Translations under genes and position numbers: made by a program
Shown: positions 23,571 through 32,158 of the stretch, piece by piece
Layout: the number at the start of each line of letters is the position of its first letter
Position numbering within the stretch: the first letter of the stretch is position 1
The notes under the pieces: generated by a model
What the model was told of the DNA's origin: nothing
Databases searched by the model: none
Seen by the model: the letters and a program-made list of their open reading frames with translations, nothing else
Source: Myxococcales bacterium
GTDB taxonomy: Bacteria > Myxococcota_A > Polyangia > Palsa-1104
DNA: 32,632 bases
Assembly: GCA_003170275.1 (NCBI GenBank)
Contig: PNAM01000045.1
Location: 1 to 32,632, forward strand
Reading direction: 5' to 3'

Positions 23571-26500
23571 ATGTCCTTTCGCGGCACCAAACGCTTCGAG
23601 CTGATCCGCAAGGTCGGCGAAGGCGGCATGGGCCTCGTCTACGAGGCGCACGACAACGATCGCAACATGCGCGTGGCGCTCAAGACCCTACGCGACCTCG
23701 ACGCCTCGAGCCTCTATCGCTTCAAGCGCGAGTTTCGCGCGCTCACCGACGTGAGCCATCCCAACATCATCGGCCTGTACGAGCTGGTGTCGGAGGGAAA
23801 CGACTGGTTCTTCACCATGGAGCTGGTCGAGGGCGTGGACTTCATCAGCTACGTGCGGCCGGCGGGGTGGCGCTCGCCCGAGGCGTCTCCCGGGATGCTC
23901 ACCACGCGCGCGACCGTGACCTCGGTGACCGGGCGCGGGCCGGCGTCGGTGGCGGCGCCTGCGCTGGTCGAGCCGGGGCCGCGCGTGGAACGGCCGCGCG
24001 CGCGGCTCGACGCGCTGGTCGATCTGCCCAAGCTGCGCGCCACCCTGCAGCAGCTCGCGCAGGCGCTCGACGCGCTGCACGGCGCCGGCGTGGTGCACCG
24101 CGATCTCAAGCCGTCGAACGTGCGCGTGACGCCCAACGGCCGGCTGGTGCTGATGGACTTCGGCATCGCCGCGGAGACCTCGGTGCTGGGCGACGCGGCC
24201 GACGGCGGCGTCTCGGGCACGCCTGCGTTCATGGCCCCCGAGCAGGCCGCGGGCGACACGCCGACCGCCGCCGCCGATTGGTACTCGTTCGGCGTGGTCA
24301 TGTACCTGGCGCTCACCGGCCAGCTTCCGTTTTCGGGCGTGCCCGAGGTGGTGCTGATGGCCAAGCACGACGCCGAGCCCACCTCGCCGTCCGAGCTCAC
24401 CGAAGGCATTCCCAACGAGCTCGAGATCTTGTGCCGCGCGCTGTTGCGTCGCAAGCCCGAGGAGCGGCCGCCGGCGAACCAGGTGTTGCGCGCGCTCGGC
24501 TTGCAGCCCACCGATCCGTTCCGCACCGAAGGCGCCGACTCGTCGCGCGACGTGTTCGTCGGGCGCGACGGCGAGCTCAAGAGCCTGCGCGACGCGTTCG
24601 AGGCGGCGGCGCGCGGCGCGACCGTCGGCGTGTTCATCCGCGGCGTGTCGGGCATGGGCAAGAGCACGCTCATGCGCCGCTTTCTGCACCAGATGTCGGA
24701 GGACGCGCGCGCGCCGATCGTGCTCAAGGGCCGCTGCCACGAGCGCGAGAGCCTGCCCTACAAGGCGTGGGACGGCGTGATCGACAGCCTGTCGCACGTG
24801 CTGCTCGGCATGAGCGCCGAGCGCGTGCAGGATCTGTTGCCCGACGAGGTCGATCTGTTGCCGCGCCTGTTCCCGGTGCTGCGGCGCGTGCCGGGCATCC
24901 AGCGCGCGCGCCCGCTCGGCATCAACGATCCGCAGGAGCTGCGCGCGCGCGCGTTCGGCGCGCTGTCGGAGCTGCTCTCGCGGCTGGGCAAGCTGCGGCC
25001 GCTGGTGGTGTACATCGACGATCTGCAGTGGGCCGATCGCGACAGCCTGCAGTTGCTGGTGGAGCTGCTGCGCGATCCGGCGGCGCCGCACCTGCTGTTC
25101 GTCGGGGCGATGCGCGCGGAGAACCTGGCCACCGACCCGGCGCTGGAAGGCGCGCTGCGCGCGGTGGCGGCGCGTCACGCCTGCCGCGAGCTCGACCTGG
25201 GGCCGCTGTCGCAGCTCGAGCAGCGCGCGCTCGTCGAGCGGCTGCTCGGCGACGCGCAAAAGGCGGACGAGGTCCCGCAACAGTTCTGGGCGGAGTCGTC
25301 GGGCAGCCCGCTGTTCCTCTCCGAGTTGGTGCGCTTTGCGCGCGAGCACGGCGGCGAGCTCGAGTCGCGCCCCAGCCTCGAGGACGTGCTGTACCTGCGC
25401 ATCGAGAAGCTGCCCGCGCCGGCGCGGCGGTTGCTCGAAACGGTGGCGGCGGCCGGCGAGCCGTTGCCGTTGTGGCTACTCGGCGACGCGGCGGGATTGA
25501 ACGGCGAGGAGCGCGAGCGCGCGCTGGCCATGCTGCGCGTGGGCAGCCTGGTGCGCGTGGCGCGGCACGGGCGCGAGCCGTGGCTGGCGGCCTATCACGA
25601 TCGCGTGCGCGAGACCTTGAGCGCGCGGCTGCCGGCCGAGCGCATGCGCGAATTGCACCAGCACCTGGCGAGCGGGCTGGAGCGTTGGGACGAGGCCACC
25701 GTCGACGCGCTGGCGCGCCACTGGCTGGCCGCCGGCGATCGCAAGCAGGCCGCGACCTACCTCGAGAAGGCGGCGCGCTCGGCGATCGAGAAGCTGGCCT
25801 TCGATCGCGCGGCCGAGCTGTTCCGCGTCGCGCTCGAGAGCGGCGATCACACGCCCGAGCAGGCCCGCACGCTCCGCCGCGAGCGGGGCGAGGCGCTCTC
25901 GCTCGCCGGTCGCGCCTTCGAGGCGGCGGCCGAGTATCGCCAGGCGGCCGAAGGCGCGGGCGTCGACGAGGCGACGGATCTCACCCGCAAGGCCGCGGAC
26001 AATCTCCTCCGCTCGGGCCACATCAAGCTCGGCATGGCCGCGCTCACCGACGTGATGGGCCTGCTCGGCATCCGCGTCTCGAAGGGCCGCAACCGCGCGA
26101 TCGCGTCGCTCCTGCTGCAGCGCGCGCTGCTGGCGCTGCGCGGGCTCAAGTTCACGCCGCGCCGGCCGAGTGAGGTGCCGGCGCGCCAGCTTCAGCGGCT
26201 CGAGACGCTGTACGCGGCGTCGACGGCGCTCGGCATGATCGATCACCTGCGCGGCGCCGACGTGCAGACCCGCCACCTGCGTACCGCGCTCGACGTGGGC
26301 GAGGAGAAGGCGGCGTGGAAGGCGCTGGCGGTCGAGGCGGTGTTCCAGGCCGCGCAGGGCGGTCGCCACCTGAAGAAGGCCGAGGCGCTCGGACGCGAGA
26401 GCGAGCTGGCCGCCCGCCGCATCGGCGATCCGTGCCTGATCGCGACCTCGCAGCTGGCGGTCGGCGCGGCGTGCTTCTTCTCGGGTCGCTACCGCGGCAC

Positions 26501-27305
26501 CGCGATCGCGTTCGATCAGGCCGAGCGCGTGTTCGGCGAGTGCCACGGCGTCGAGTGGGAGCGCATCACCGCGCGCTTCTTCGCCACCTACGCGCGGCTC
26601 AGCATGGGCGAGTTCCACGACTGGGGCCCGCAGGTCGAGCGCTCGATCGAGGTGGCCGATCGGCGCAACGACATCTACGCGCGCAGCCTGTTCAAGACCC
26701 ACCCCAACACCTGGCGCCTGCTCGCGCTCGACCAGCCCGACGAGGCCGCGCGCCAGCTGTCTAGCGCGCTCGACGGCTGGCCGCGCGACGGATTCTACAT
26801 GGCGCACTTCCTCGAGATGACCTCGCGCGCGACGATCCTCATCTACCAGGGCGAGCACAAGGCGGCGCTCGCGTGGCTGCGCGCGTCCTGGCCGGCGTTC
26901 AAGCACTCGATGTTGGCGAGCCTGCCGTGGGTGATGGCCGAGTACCGCCGCTACTACGTCTCGGCGGCGCTGGTCGAGAAGGAATACGACGAGCTGACCG
27001 CGATGCTCAACCCGCTGGTCGGGCTCAAGGCCCCGCTCACCGACGGATACGTGGCGATGTATCGCGGCGCCCTGGCGCACCGGCGCGGCGATCCGGCGAC
27101 CGGCCAGCGCCTGCTCAACGAGGCCTCGCACCTGTTCGAGGCCTCGGACACGCCGCACATCGCGTCATCGTGTCGCGCGCAGCTCGGGCGCGTGCTGGGC
27201 GGCACCGAGGGCGCGCGCCTGGAGACCGAAGCGCACGCGGCACTGGCGGCGAGCGGCGTGGTCAACCCCGCGCGCATGATCGATCTGCTCGCGCCGAGGT
27301 ACTAG
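23571..27305 (+). CDS. PknK-type Ser/Thr kinase fused to AAA-like ATPase and TPR-like repeats (paralogue)
   Basis: The 1244-residue product has a kinase domain with GEGGMG (16-21), Lys38, HRD (176-178), canonical DFG (196-198) and APE (222-224). There is an insertion of about 60 residues (98-155) between hinge and catalytic loop, longer than in the paralogue. An ATPase domain follows with VGR (330-332), Walker A GVSGMGKS (358-365) and Walker [12 protein letters not shown] (479-489). The C-terminal 700 or so residues are helical TPR-like repeats. ATG 23571 is preferred over GTG 23550, which lies in the hairpin. The stop TAG shares its G with the GTG of the MFS gene. Similarity to the protein at 14304-17984 is visible throughout, so both came from one ancestor. 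A role in signalling is likely; ligand and targets are unknown. Confidence 0.92.
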   Translation: MSFRGTKRFELIRKVGEGGMGLVYEAHDNDRNMRVALKTLRDLDASSLYRFKREFRALTDVSHPNIIGLYELVSEGNDWFFTMELVEGVDFISYVRPAGWRSPEASPGMLTTRATVTSVTGRGPASVAAPALVEPGPRVERPRARLDALVDLPKLRATLQQLAQALDALHGAGVVHRDLKPSNVRVTPNGRLVLMDFGIAAETSVLGDAADGGVSGTPAFMAPEQAAGDTPTAAADWYSFGVVMYLALTGQLPFSGVPEVVLMAKHDAEPTSPSELTEGIPNELEILCRALLRRKPEERPPANQVLRALGLQPTDPFRTEGADSSRDVFVGRDGELKSLRDAFEAAARGATVGVFIRGVSGMGKSTLMRRFLHQMSEDARAPIVLKGRCHERESLPYKAWDGVIDSLSHVLLGMSAERVQDLLPDEVDLLPRLFPVLRRVPGIQRARPLGINDPQELRARAFGALSELLSRLGKLRPLVVYIDDLQWADRDSLQLLVELLRDPAAPHLLFVGAMRAENLATDPALEGALRAVAARHACRELDLGPLSQLEQRALVERLLGDAQKADEVPQQFWAESSGSPLFLSELVRFAREHGGELESRPSLEDVLYLRIEKLPAPARRLLETVAAAGEPLPLWLLGDAAGLNGEERERALAMLRVGSLVRVARHGREPWLAAYHDRVRETLSARLPAERMRELHQHLASGLERWDEATVDALARHWLAAGDRKQAATYLEKAARSAIEKLAFDRAAELFRVALESGDHTPEQARTLRRERGEALSLAGRAFEAAAEYRQAAEGAGVDEATDLTRKAADNLLRSGHIKLGMAALTDVMGLLGIRVSKGRNRAIASLLLQRALLALRGLKFTPRRPSEVPARQLQRLETLYAASTALGMIDHLRGADVQTRHLRTALDVGEEKAAWKALAVEAVFQAAQGGRHLKKAEALGRESELAARRIGDPCLIATSQLAVGAACFFSGRYRGTAIAFDQAERVFGECHGVEWERITARFFATYARLSMGEFHDWGPQVERSIEVADRRNDIYARSLFKTHPNTWRLLALDQPDEAARQLSSALDGWPRDGFYMAHFLEMTSRATILIYQGEHKAALAWLRASWPAFKHSMLASLPWVMAEYRRYYVSAALVEKEYDELTAMLNPLVGLKAPLTDGYVAMYRGALAHRRGDPATGQRLLNEASHLFEASDTPHIASSCRAQLGRVLGGTEGARLETEAHAALAASGVVNPARMIDLLAPRY
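27296..27299 (+). promoter_or_regulatory. Shine-Dalgarno site of the MFS gene within the kinase 3' end
   Basis: GAGG lies 5 nt before GTG 27305 and fixes this start, which overlaps the kinase stop codon by one base. Confidence 0.55.
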
Positions 27306-28513
27306 TGCTGCTGCCGAAGAGCGCGTCCGCCGACGCGCGGCGCCTGGTGGCCACGCGCGCGCTGCGCGGGTTCGCCGACGGCGCGGTCAGCGTGCTGCTC
27401 GCCGGCTATCTGCTCGGGCTGGGATTTTCGGCGTTCGAAGTGAGCGCGATCGTCACCGGCACGCTGCTCGGCTCGGCGGCGGTGACCCTGGCGGTCGGGC
27501 TGGGCGGGCAGCACCTCGGCCGCCGGCGCGTTCTGTTGGGCGCTTCCGTGCTGATGCTCGCCACCGGGCTCGGCTTCGCCGGGCTCACCACGTTCTGGCC
27601 GGTGCTGGTGGTGGCGGTGGCGGGCACGATGAATCCGTCGGCGGGCGACGTGAGCGTGTTTCTGCCGACCGAGCAGGCGGTGCTGGCCGAGACGGTGAGC
27701 GCGCGCGATCGCACGCAGATGTTCGCCTGGTACAACCTGTCGGGCACCTTCGCCGGGGCGCTCGGCGCGCTCGCCAGCGGCGTCCCGGCGGTCCTGGCGC
27801 GCCGCCATCATTGGGATCTGCACGCGGCCGAGCGCTGCGGCTTTCTCGTCTACGCGCTGGTCGCGGTGCTCAGCGGGCTGGTCTACGCCGGGCTGTCTCC
27901 GTCGGTGGATCGCATCCCCGAGAAGCGCGCCGCGCCGCTCGCCCGCTCGCGCGCGATCGTGCTCAAGCTGGCGATGCTGTTCAGCCTCGACTCGTTCGGC
28001 GGCGGCTTCGTGGTGCAGTCGCTGCTGGTCTTGTGGCTGTACCGCCGCTTCGAGCTGCAGGTGGAGACCGCCGCCGCGATCTTCTTCGCCGCCGGCCTGT
28101 TGAGCGCGTTCTCGCAGCTGGTCTCGGGCTGGCTGGCGGGCCGCATCGGCCTGATCAACACGATGGTGTTCACGCACCTGCCCGCGAACCTGTTCCTGGT
28201 GGTCGCCGGGCTCATGCCCAACGCAACGCTGGCGGTGACCTTCCTGCTGATCCGCATGGCGCTCTCGTCGATGGACGTGCCCGCGCGCCAGTCGTACGTG
28301 CTGTCGGTGGTCCCGCCCGAAGAGCGCGCCGCGGCCTCGAGCGTGACCAACGTCCCGCGCAGCCTCGCCTCGGCGCTGCCGCCGCTGCTCGCCGGCCTGA
28401 TGCTCGAGCATTCGAGCTTCGGCTGGCCGCTGCTGTGCGCCGGCCTCCTCAAGACGATCTACGACCTGTTGCTGCTCGTGCAGTTCCGCGCGATCAAGCC
28501 CGGCGAAGACTAG
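27305..28513 (+). CDS. MFS transporter
   Basis: The 402-residue product is a major facilitator superfamily permease with about 11-12 hydrophobic spans and the usual two halves. The first half ends near the central loop at about 200 (SPSVDRIPEKRAAPLARS). The late segment with VPARQSYVLSVVPPEERAAASS is a motif often seen in drug-efflux-like MFS proteins. The cargo is unknown. It begins with GTG sharing one base with the kinase stop, so the kinase and transporter are probably co-translated. The stop overlaps the convergent membrane-protein gene by four bases. Confidence 0.88.
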   Translation: MLLPKSASADARRLVATRALRGFADGAVSVLLAGYLLGLGFSAFEVSAIVTGTLLGSAAVTLAVGLGGQHLGRRRVLLGASVLMLATGLGFAGLTTFWPVLVVAVAGTMNPSAGDVSVFLPTEQAVLAETVSARDRTQMFAWYNLSGTFAGALGALASGVPAVLARRHHWDLHAAERCGFLVYALVAVLSGLVYAGLSPSVDRIPEKRAAPLARSRAIVLKLAMLFSLDSFGGGFVVQSLLVLWLYRRFELQVETAAAIFFAAGLLSAFSQLVSGWLAGRIGLINTMVFTHLPANLFLVVAGLMPNATLAVTFLLIRMALSSMDVPARQSYVLSVVPPEERAAASSVTNVPRSLASALPPLLAGLMLEHSSFGWPLLCAGLLKTIYDLLLLVQFRAIKPGED

Positions 28514-28875
28514 CGACGGCAGGTCGCGGCGACGTTGGCGTCCGCGTTGTAGCGCGCCACGGCGCCGTGAAACGCAGCCCGGCTGCCGGCGAAGAATCCG
28601 ACCAGCGTCGGCAGCAGGCTGACCATCGAGGAGATCAGCACGACTTCGCCCGGGGTCTTGCGGGTCGCGTCCCTGCTCGCCAACATGAACGTGCCCGAGA
28701 GGGCAGCCGCGGCCTCGCTCGCGACCATCGCCAACCCCGCCCACCACAGGCTCCGCGACCGCACCACCTCTCGATGCGCCAGCCGATTCTCCAGCAGCCG
28801 CCCCTCGAGCTCGCTCTTGGAGATCCGTTCACCCGCGTGCGTGTAGTACTCGTTGCTGAGGAATCGCCCGCGCAC
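28510..28875 (-). CDS. Small membrane protein of unknown function
   Basis: The 121-residue product has a polar N-terminal third (Glu/Arg/Leu-rich, possibly helical) and two predicted membrane spans (about 44-66 and 78-100). It has no signal peptide. I do not recognise the family. GTG 28875 is the only usable start before an in-frame stop, and no Shine-Dalgarno is convincing. The start codon is only 10 nt from a REP/MITE-like element (28886-28951), so the original promoter or N-terminus may have been displaced by it. Confidence 0.55.
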   Translation of the reverse strand: MRGRFLSNEYYTHAGERISKSELEGRLLENRLAHREVVRSRSLWWAGLAMVASEAAAALSGTFMLASRDATRKTPGEVVLISSMVSLLPTLVGFFAGSRAAFHGAVARYNADANVAATCRR

Positions 28876-28885
28876 CCCAACGCGG

Positions 28886-28951
28886 AAGGGGACGGTCGAC
28901 TTTCGTCAATGTTTTCGCGAGCGAAACTTAAGAACTTAAGACCGTCCCCTT
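28886..28951. mobile_element. REP/MITE-like palindromic element
   Basis: A perfect 12-bp inverted repeat (AAGGGGACGGTC at 28886-28897, GACCGTCCCCTT at 28940-28951) encloses 42 bp. Inside are a 6-bp hairpin (TTTCGC-GA-GCGAAA, 28913-28926) and two adjacent copies of AACTTAAG (28925-28932 and 28933-28940). The inside is AT-richer than its surroundings. The GGGGACGGTC end with CTTAAG and GCGAAA blocks resembles, from memory, sequences that accompany REP-associated Y1 transposases in many proteobacteria. No transposase gene is in the window, so this copy is non-autonomous. It lies in the 149-nt divergent gap between the membrane protein and senA. Confidence 0.6.
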
Positions 28952-28986
28952 TTGCGCCTTCCGGGGCCGAGGGGATGGTGATGCGA

Positions 28987-29014
28987 TTGTCGTCGTCCGA
29001 TCCTGGTATATCAT
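28987..29014 (+). promoter_or_regulatory. Candidate promoter of the sen operon
   Basis: TTGTCG (28987-28992) and TATCAT (29009-29014) are separated by 16 bp. The -10 end is 10 nt before ATG 29025, giving a leader of only about four bases. No Shine-Dalgarno precedes the ATG. Confidence 0.3.
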
Positions 29015-29024
29015 CCGTCGACGA

Positions 29025-30284
29025 ATGCCCCTCGACGAGCTGGCAGCGGCGGTCACCGACGCGCGCGCGCGGACGCTCGCGCTGATCGCCGATCTGAGCG
29101 ATGCGCAGCTGGTGGGCGCGCGCCTGGCGACGGTCAACCCGCTCGGCTGGGAGGTCGGGCACGTGGCCTGGTTCCAGGAGAAGTGGGTGCTGGCGGACGA
29201 GCCGCAGTACGTTCTCGCCGCCGACGCGCTGTACGACTCGAGCGCGATCCCGCACGAGGTCCGCTGGGACCTGCCGCTGCCCGACCGCGCGGCGACGCTG
29301 GCGTTTCTCGACGACGTGCGCCGCCGCGTGCTTGCTCGGCTGCCCGCGCTCGACGCGTACTTCGTTCGGCTGAGCGTGTTCCACGAGGACATGCACGACG
29401 AGGCGTTCACCTACACGCGCCAGACGCACGGCCATCCGGCGCCGCGCTTCGCGTACACCCATATTAATGATGCGGGGCCGCTGCCCGGCGATGTCGACGT
29501 GCCGGGGGGAAGCTTTTCGCTCGGCGCGCGGCAGGACGACGAGCCGTTCGTGTTCGACAACGAGAAGTGGGCGCACGCGGTCGAGGTGCGGCCGTTCCAG
29601 ATCGCGCGCGCGGCGGTGACGCAAGGCGAGTTCGCCGCCTTCACCGACGACGGCGGCTATGCGACGCGCGCGCTGTGGAGCGACGCCGGTTGGCGCTGGC
29701 GCCTCTCAGCCGACGCGCACGCGCCGGTGTACTGGCGCAAGGACGGCGCGGCGTGGCTGCGTCGCGACTTCGATCGCGATGTTCCGCTCGAGCCGCATCG
29801 CGCGATGATCCACGTAGCCTGGTACGAAGCCGAGGCGTTTTGTCGCTGGGCCGGGCGCAGGTTGCCGAGCGAGCTGGAGTGGGAGGTGGCGGCGGCCGGC
29901 GAGCCCGACGGCGCAGGCGGCCTGGCGCCACGCAAGCGCCGCTTTCCGTGGGGCGACGCGCCGCCCGATCCGTCGCGCGCCAACCTCGATTGGCGCGCCG
30001 GCGGCTGCGTCGACGTGGGCGCGCTGCCGGCCGGCGATTCGGCGTTCGGCTGCCGGCAGCTGATCGGCAACGCGTGGGAATGGACCGCGTCGCCTTTTCA
30101 ACCCTACCCCGGCTTCGTCGCCGATCCGTACCGCGACTATTCCGCGCCGTGGTTCGGCACGCACCGCGTCCTGCGCGGCGGCTGTTGGGCGACGCGCGCG
30201 CGGCTGCTGCGCAACACCTGGCGCAACTTCTACACGCCCGATCGCCGCGACGTGTGGAGCGGCTTCCGCACGTGCGCGCCATGA
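29025..30284 (+). CDS. senA: Selenoneine synthase-like SenA (EgtB-family non-haem iron enzyme)
   Basis: The 419-residue product has a DinB-like N-terminal domain with the iron ligands His46 and HX3HXE (His120, His124, Glu126), and a formylglycine-generating-enzyme-like C-terminal domain (about 160-416). In the ergothioneine family EgtB joins hercynine to a thiol. SenA is the homologue that joins hercynine to a selenosugar, giving selenoneine after C-Se cleavage. The call as SenA rests on the next gene being a SenB-type selenosugar synthase and on C-terminal features remembered from SenA (FGCRQLIGN, WATRARLLRNTWRNF, final SGFRTCAP). EgtB cannot be excluded from residues alone. ATG 29025 has no Shine-Dalgarno. 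The stop overlaps the next ATG (ATGA). Confidence 0.8.
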   Translation: MPLDELAAAVTDARARTLALIADLSDAQLVGARLATVNPLGWEVGHVAWFQEKWVLADEPQYVLAADALYDSSAIPHEVRWDLPLPDRAATLAFLDDVRRRVLARLPALDAYFVRLSVFHEDMHDEAFTYTRQTHGHPAPRFAYTHINDAGPLPGDVDVPGGSFSLGARQDDEPFVFDNEKWAHAVEVRPFQIARAAVTQGEFAAFTDDGGYATRALWSDAGWRWRLSADAHAPVYWRKDGAAWLRRDFDRDVPLEPHRAMIHVAWYEAEAFCRWAGRRLPSELEWEVAAAGEPDGAGGLAPRKRRFPWGDAPPDPSRANLDWRAGGCVDVGALPAGDSAFGCRQLIGNAWEWTASPFQPYPGFVADPYRDYSAPWFGTHRVLRGGCWATRARLLRNTWRNFYTPDRRDVWSGFRTCAP

Positions 30285-32158
30285 ACGTCCTGTTGGTCAC
30301 GCCGGCGAGCGCCGGCTCGCACAAGGGCAACCGCGTGACCGCGCTGCGCTGGGCGAAGATCTTGCGCGAGCTGCGCCATCACGTGGTGGTGGCGGGCGCC
30401 TACCGCGCCGGGAAGTGGGATCTCCTGGTGGCGCTGCACGCGCGCAAGAGCCACGCCGCGCTGGTCGAGTTTCAGACGCAGCATCCCGGCGTGCCGGCGG
30501 TGATCGCGCTCACCGGCACCGATCTGTACGAAGACGCGGCCGCGTCGCCCGAGGCGCATGACGCTCAAGCGCGCGCCAGCCGGCTGGTGGTCCTGCAGCC
30601 GCTCGGCGCCGAGGCGCTGCCCGCGCCGCTGCGCTGGAAGGCGCGCGCGATCTTGCAGTCGGTGCCGCGCATCGAGCGGCGCGCGCCGTCAGCGGACGCG
30701 TTCGAGGTGTGCGTGCTCGGCCATCTGCGCGACGTCAAGGACCCGCTGCGCACTGCCGAGGCCGCGCGCCTGGTGCCCGCGCACTCGCGGCTGCGCGTGC
30801 TGCACGCGGGCGAGGCGCTGACGCCGAAGTGGGCCGAACGCGCGCGCGCCGAGATGGCCGAGAATCCGCGCTATCGCTGGCTGGGCGCGCTGTCCCGCGC
30901 CGAGGCGCTCGAGCTGCTGGCGCGCAGCCGCCTGTTGGTGGTGACCTCGCGATCCGAGGGCGGCGCGAACGTGATCTCCGAGGCGCTCGCCGCCGGCGTG
31001 CCGGTGGTTTCGTCGCGCATCGACGGCTCGGTGGGCCTGCTCGGCGCCGACCATCCCGGCTATTTTCCCGCTGGTGACACGCGCGCGCTGGCGGCGCTCT
31101 TGCAACGCTGCGAAGAAGAGCCGCGCTTTCTCGACGAGCTGACCACGCGCGGCGCGCGGCTGGCGCCGCTCTTCGATCGCGCCTCGGAGCGCGCCGCCTG
31201 GCAGCAGCTCCTCGACGAGCTGTCGGGCGCCTTTCAGCGCGACGTGGCCGCCGGCCTCGACGCCCGGCCGCGCCACCTGTCATGCCGCTACTTCTACGAT
31301 CCGGCCGGCTCGCGCCTGTTCGAGGAGATCTGCGCGCTGCCCGAGTACTACCTGACGCGCGCCGAGCGCCAGCTGCTCGAAGATCACGCGCCCAAGATCG
31401 TCGCGAAGGTGCCGGCCGGCGTCGCGCTGGTCGAGCTGGGCTCGGGCTCGGCGGTCAAGACGCGCCTGATCATCGACGCGCTCCTTCGCCGCCAGCCGCG
31501 CCTGCGCTACCTGCCGATCGACATCTCGCCGGCCGCGCTGCAACACTCCGCGCGCGAGCTGGAGCGCGACTATCCGGCGCTCGACCTCGAGCCGATCGCC
31601 GCCGAGTACGAGGCCGGCTTGCGCGCGCTCGACGAACGGCTGCCGGCGCAGCCGCGGCTCATCCTGTGGCTGGGCTCGAACATCGGCAACCTCGATCGCG
31701 ACCAGGCGGGCCGCTTTCTCGCCACCGTGCGCGCGCGCATGACCGCGCACGATCGACTGCTGGTCGGCGTCGATCTGCGCAAAGCGCGCGCGGTGCTCGA
31801 GCCCGCCTACGACGACGCCGCCGGCGTGACCGCGCGCTTCAACCGCAACCTGCTCGAGCGCATCAACCGCGAGCTGGGCGGGCAGTTCGATCCGCTCGCG
31901 TTCGCCCATCGCGCGCACTACGACGAGCGCCTCGGCCGCGTCGAGATGTACCTGGTCTCGACGCGCGCGCAGGAGGTGCCGGTGCGCGCGCTCGGCCGCA
32001 CCTACGCGTTCGCCGCCGGCGAGGCGCTGCACACCGAAAACTCGTACAAATATTCGCCCGAGGAGATCGACGCGGTGGCGCGCGCCGCCGGGCTGTCCGT
32101 CGAGGCGCGCTGGCTCGATCGAGAAGGACGCTTCTGCGAATGCCTGCTCAAGCCCTGA
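30281..32158 (+). CDS. senB-egtD: SenB selenosugar synthase fused to EgtD histidine methyltransferase
   Basis: A single 625-residue frame holds two enzymes. Residues 1-315 are a glycosyltransferase with TGTDLY (78-83), EVCVLGHLRDVKDP (142-155) and the sugar-nucleotide region SEGGANVISEALAAG (225-239). This is the family that forms a selenosugar from UDP-GlcNAc and selenophosphate (SenB). Residues 316-625 are a complete EgtD, which trimethylates histidine with S-adenosylmethionine to hercynine: YFYDPAGS and LPEYYLT (337-359), SAM motif ELGSGSAVKT (385-394), Asp414, LGSNIGN (464-470) and HTENSYKYS (584-592). No stop, start or gap separates them; the joint is near residue 315. Both halves appear full length. 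The start overlaps the senA stop (ATGA). The 3' end overlaps the ABC gene by 19 nt. Confidence 0.88.
   Translation: MNVLLVTPASAGSHKGNRVTALRWAKILRELRHHVVVAGAYRAGKWDLLVALHARKSHAALVEFQTQHPGVPAVIALTGTDLYEDAAASPEAHDAQARASRLVVLQPLGAEALPAPLRWKARAILQSVPRIERRAPSADAFEVCVLGHLRDVKDPLRTAEAARLVPAHSRLRVLHAGEALTPKWAERARAEMAENPRYRWLGALSRAEALELLARSRLLVVTSRSEGGANVISEALAAGVPVVSSRIDGSVGLLGADHPGYFPAGDTRALAALLQRCEEEPRFLDELTTRGARLAPLFDRASERAAWQQLLDELSGAFQRDVAAGLDARPRHLSCRYFYDPAGSRLFEEICALPEYYLTRAERQLLEDHAPKIVAKVPAGVALVELGSGSAVKTRLIIDALLRRQPRLRYLPIDISPAALQHSARELERDYPALDLEPIAAEYEAGLRALDERLPAQPRLILWLGSNIGNLDRDQAGRFLATVRARMTAHDRLLVGVDLRKARAVLEPAYDDAAGVTARFNRNLLERINRELGGQFDPLAFAHRAHYDERLGRVEMYLVSTRAQEVPVRALGRTYAFAAGEALHTENSYKYSPEEIDAVARAAGLSVEARWLDREGRFCECLLKP

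Noticed and set aside
23688..27158. Large minus-strand frames opposite the second kinase
   Set aside because: They are shadow frames without domains. The kinase, ATPase and repeats on the plus strand explain the coding signal.
28886..28951. The inverted repeat as a transcription terminator
   Set aside because: It lies between divergent genes, upstream of both, so a terminator role for either is not expected.
29025..30284. Plain EgtB of ergothioneine synthesis
   Set aside because: Not fully excluded, but the SenB-type partner directly downstream and the C-terminal features favour SenA. EgtC and EgtE companions of the ergothioneine pathway are not seen.
31215..31260. The SenB-EgtD joint as an annotation artefact with a separate internal EgtD start
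   Set aside because: An in-frame GTG exists near residue 322, but it falls inside the conserved EgtD N-terminus and has no Shine-Dalgarno. The frame is continuous.
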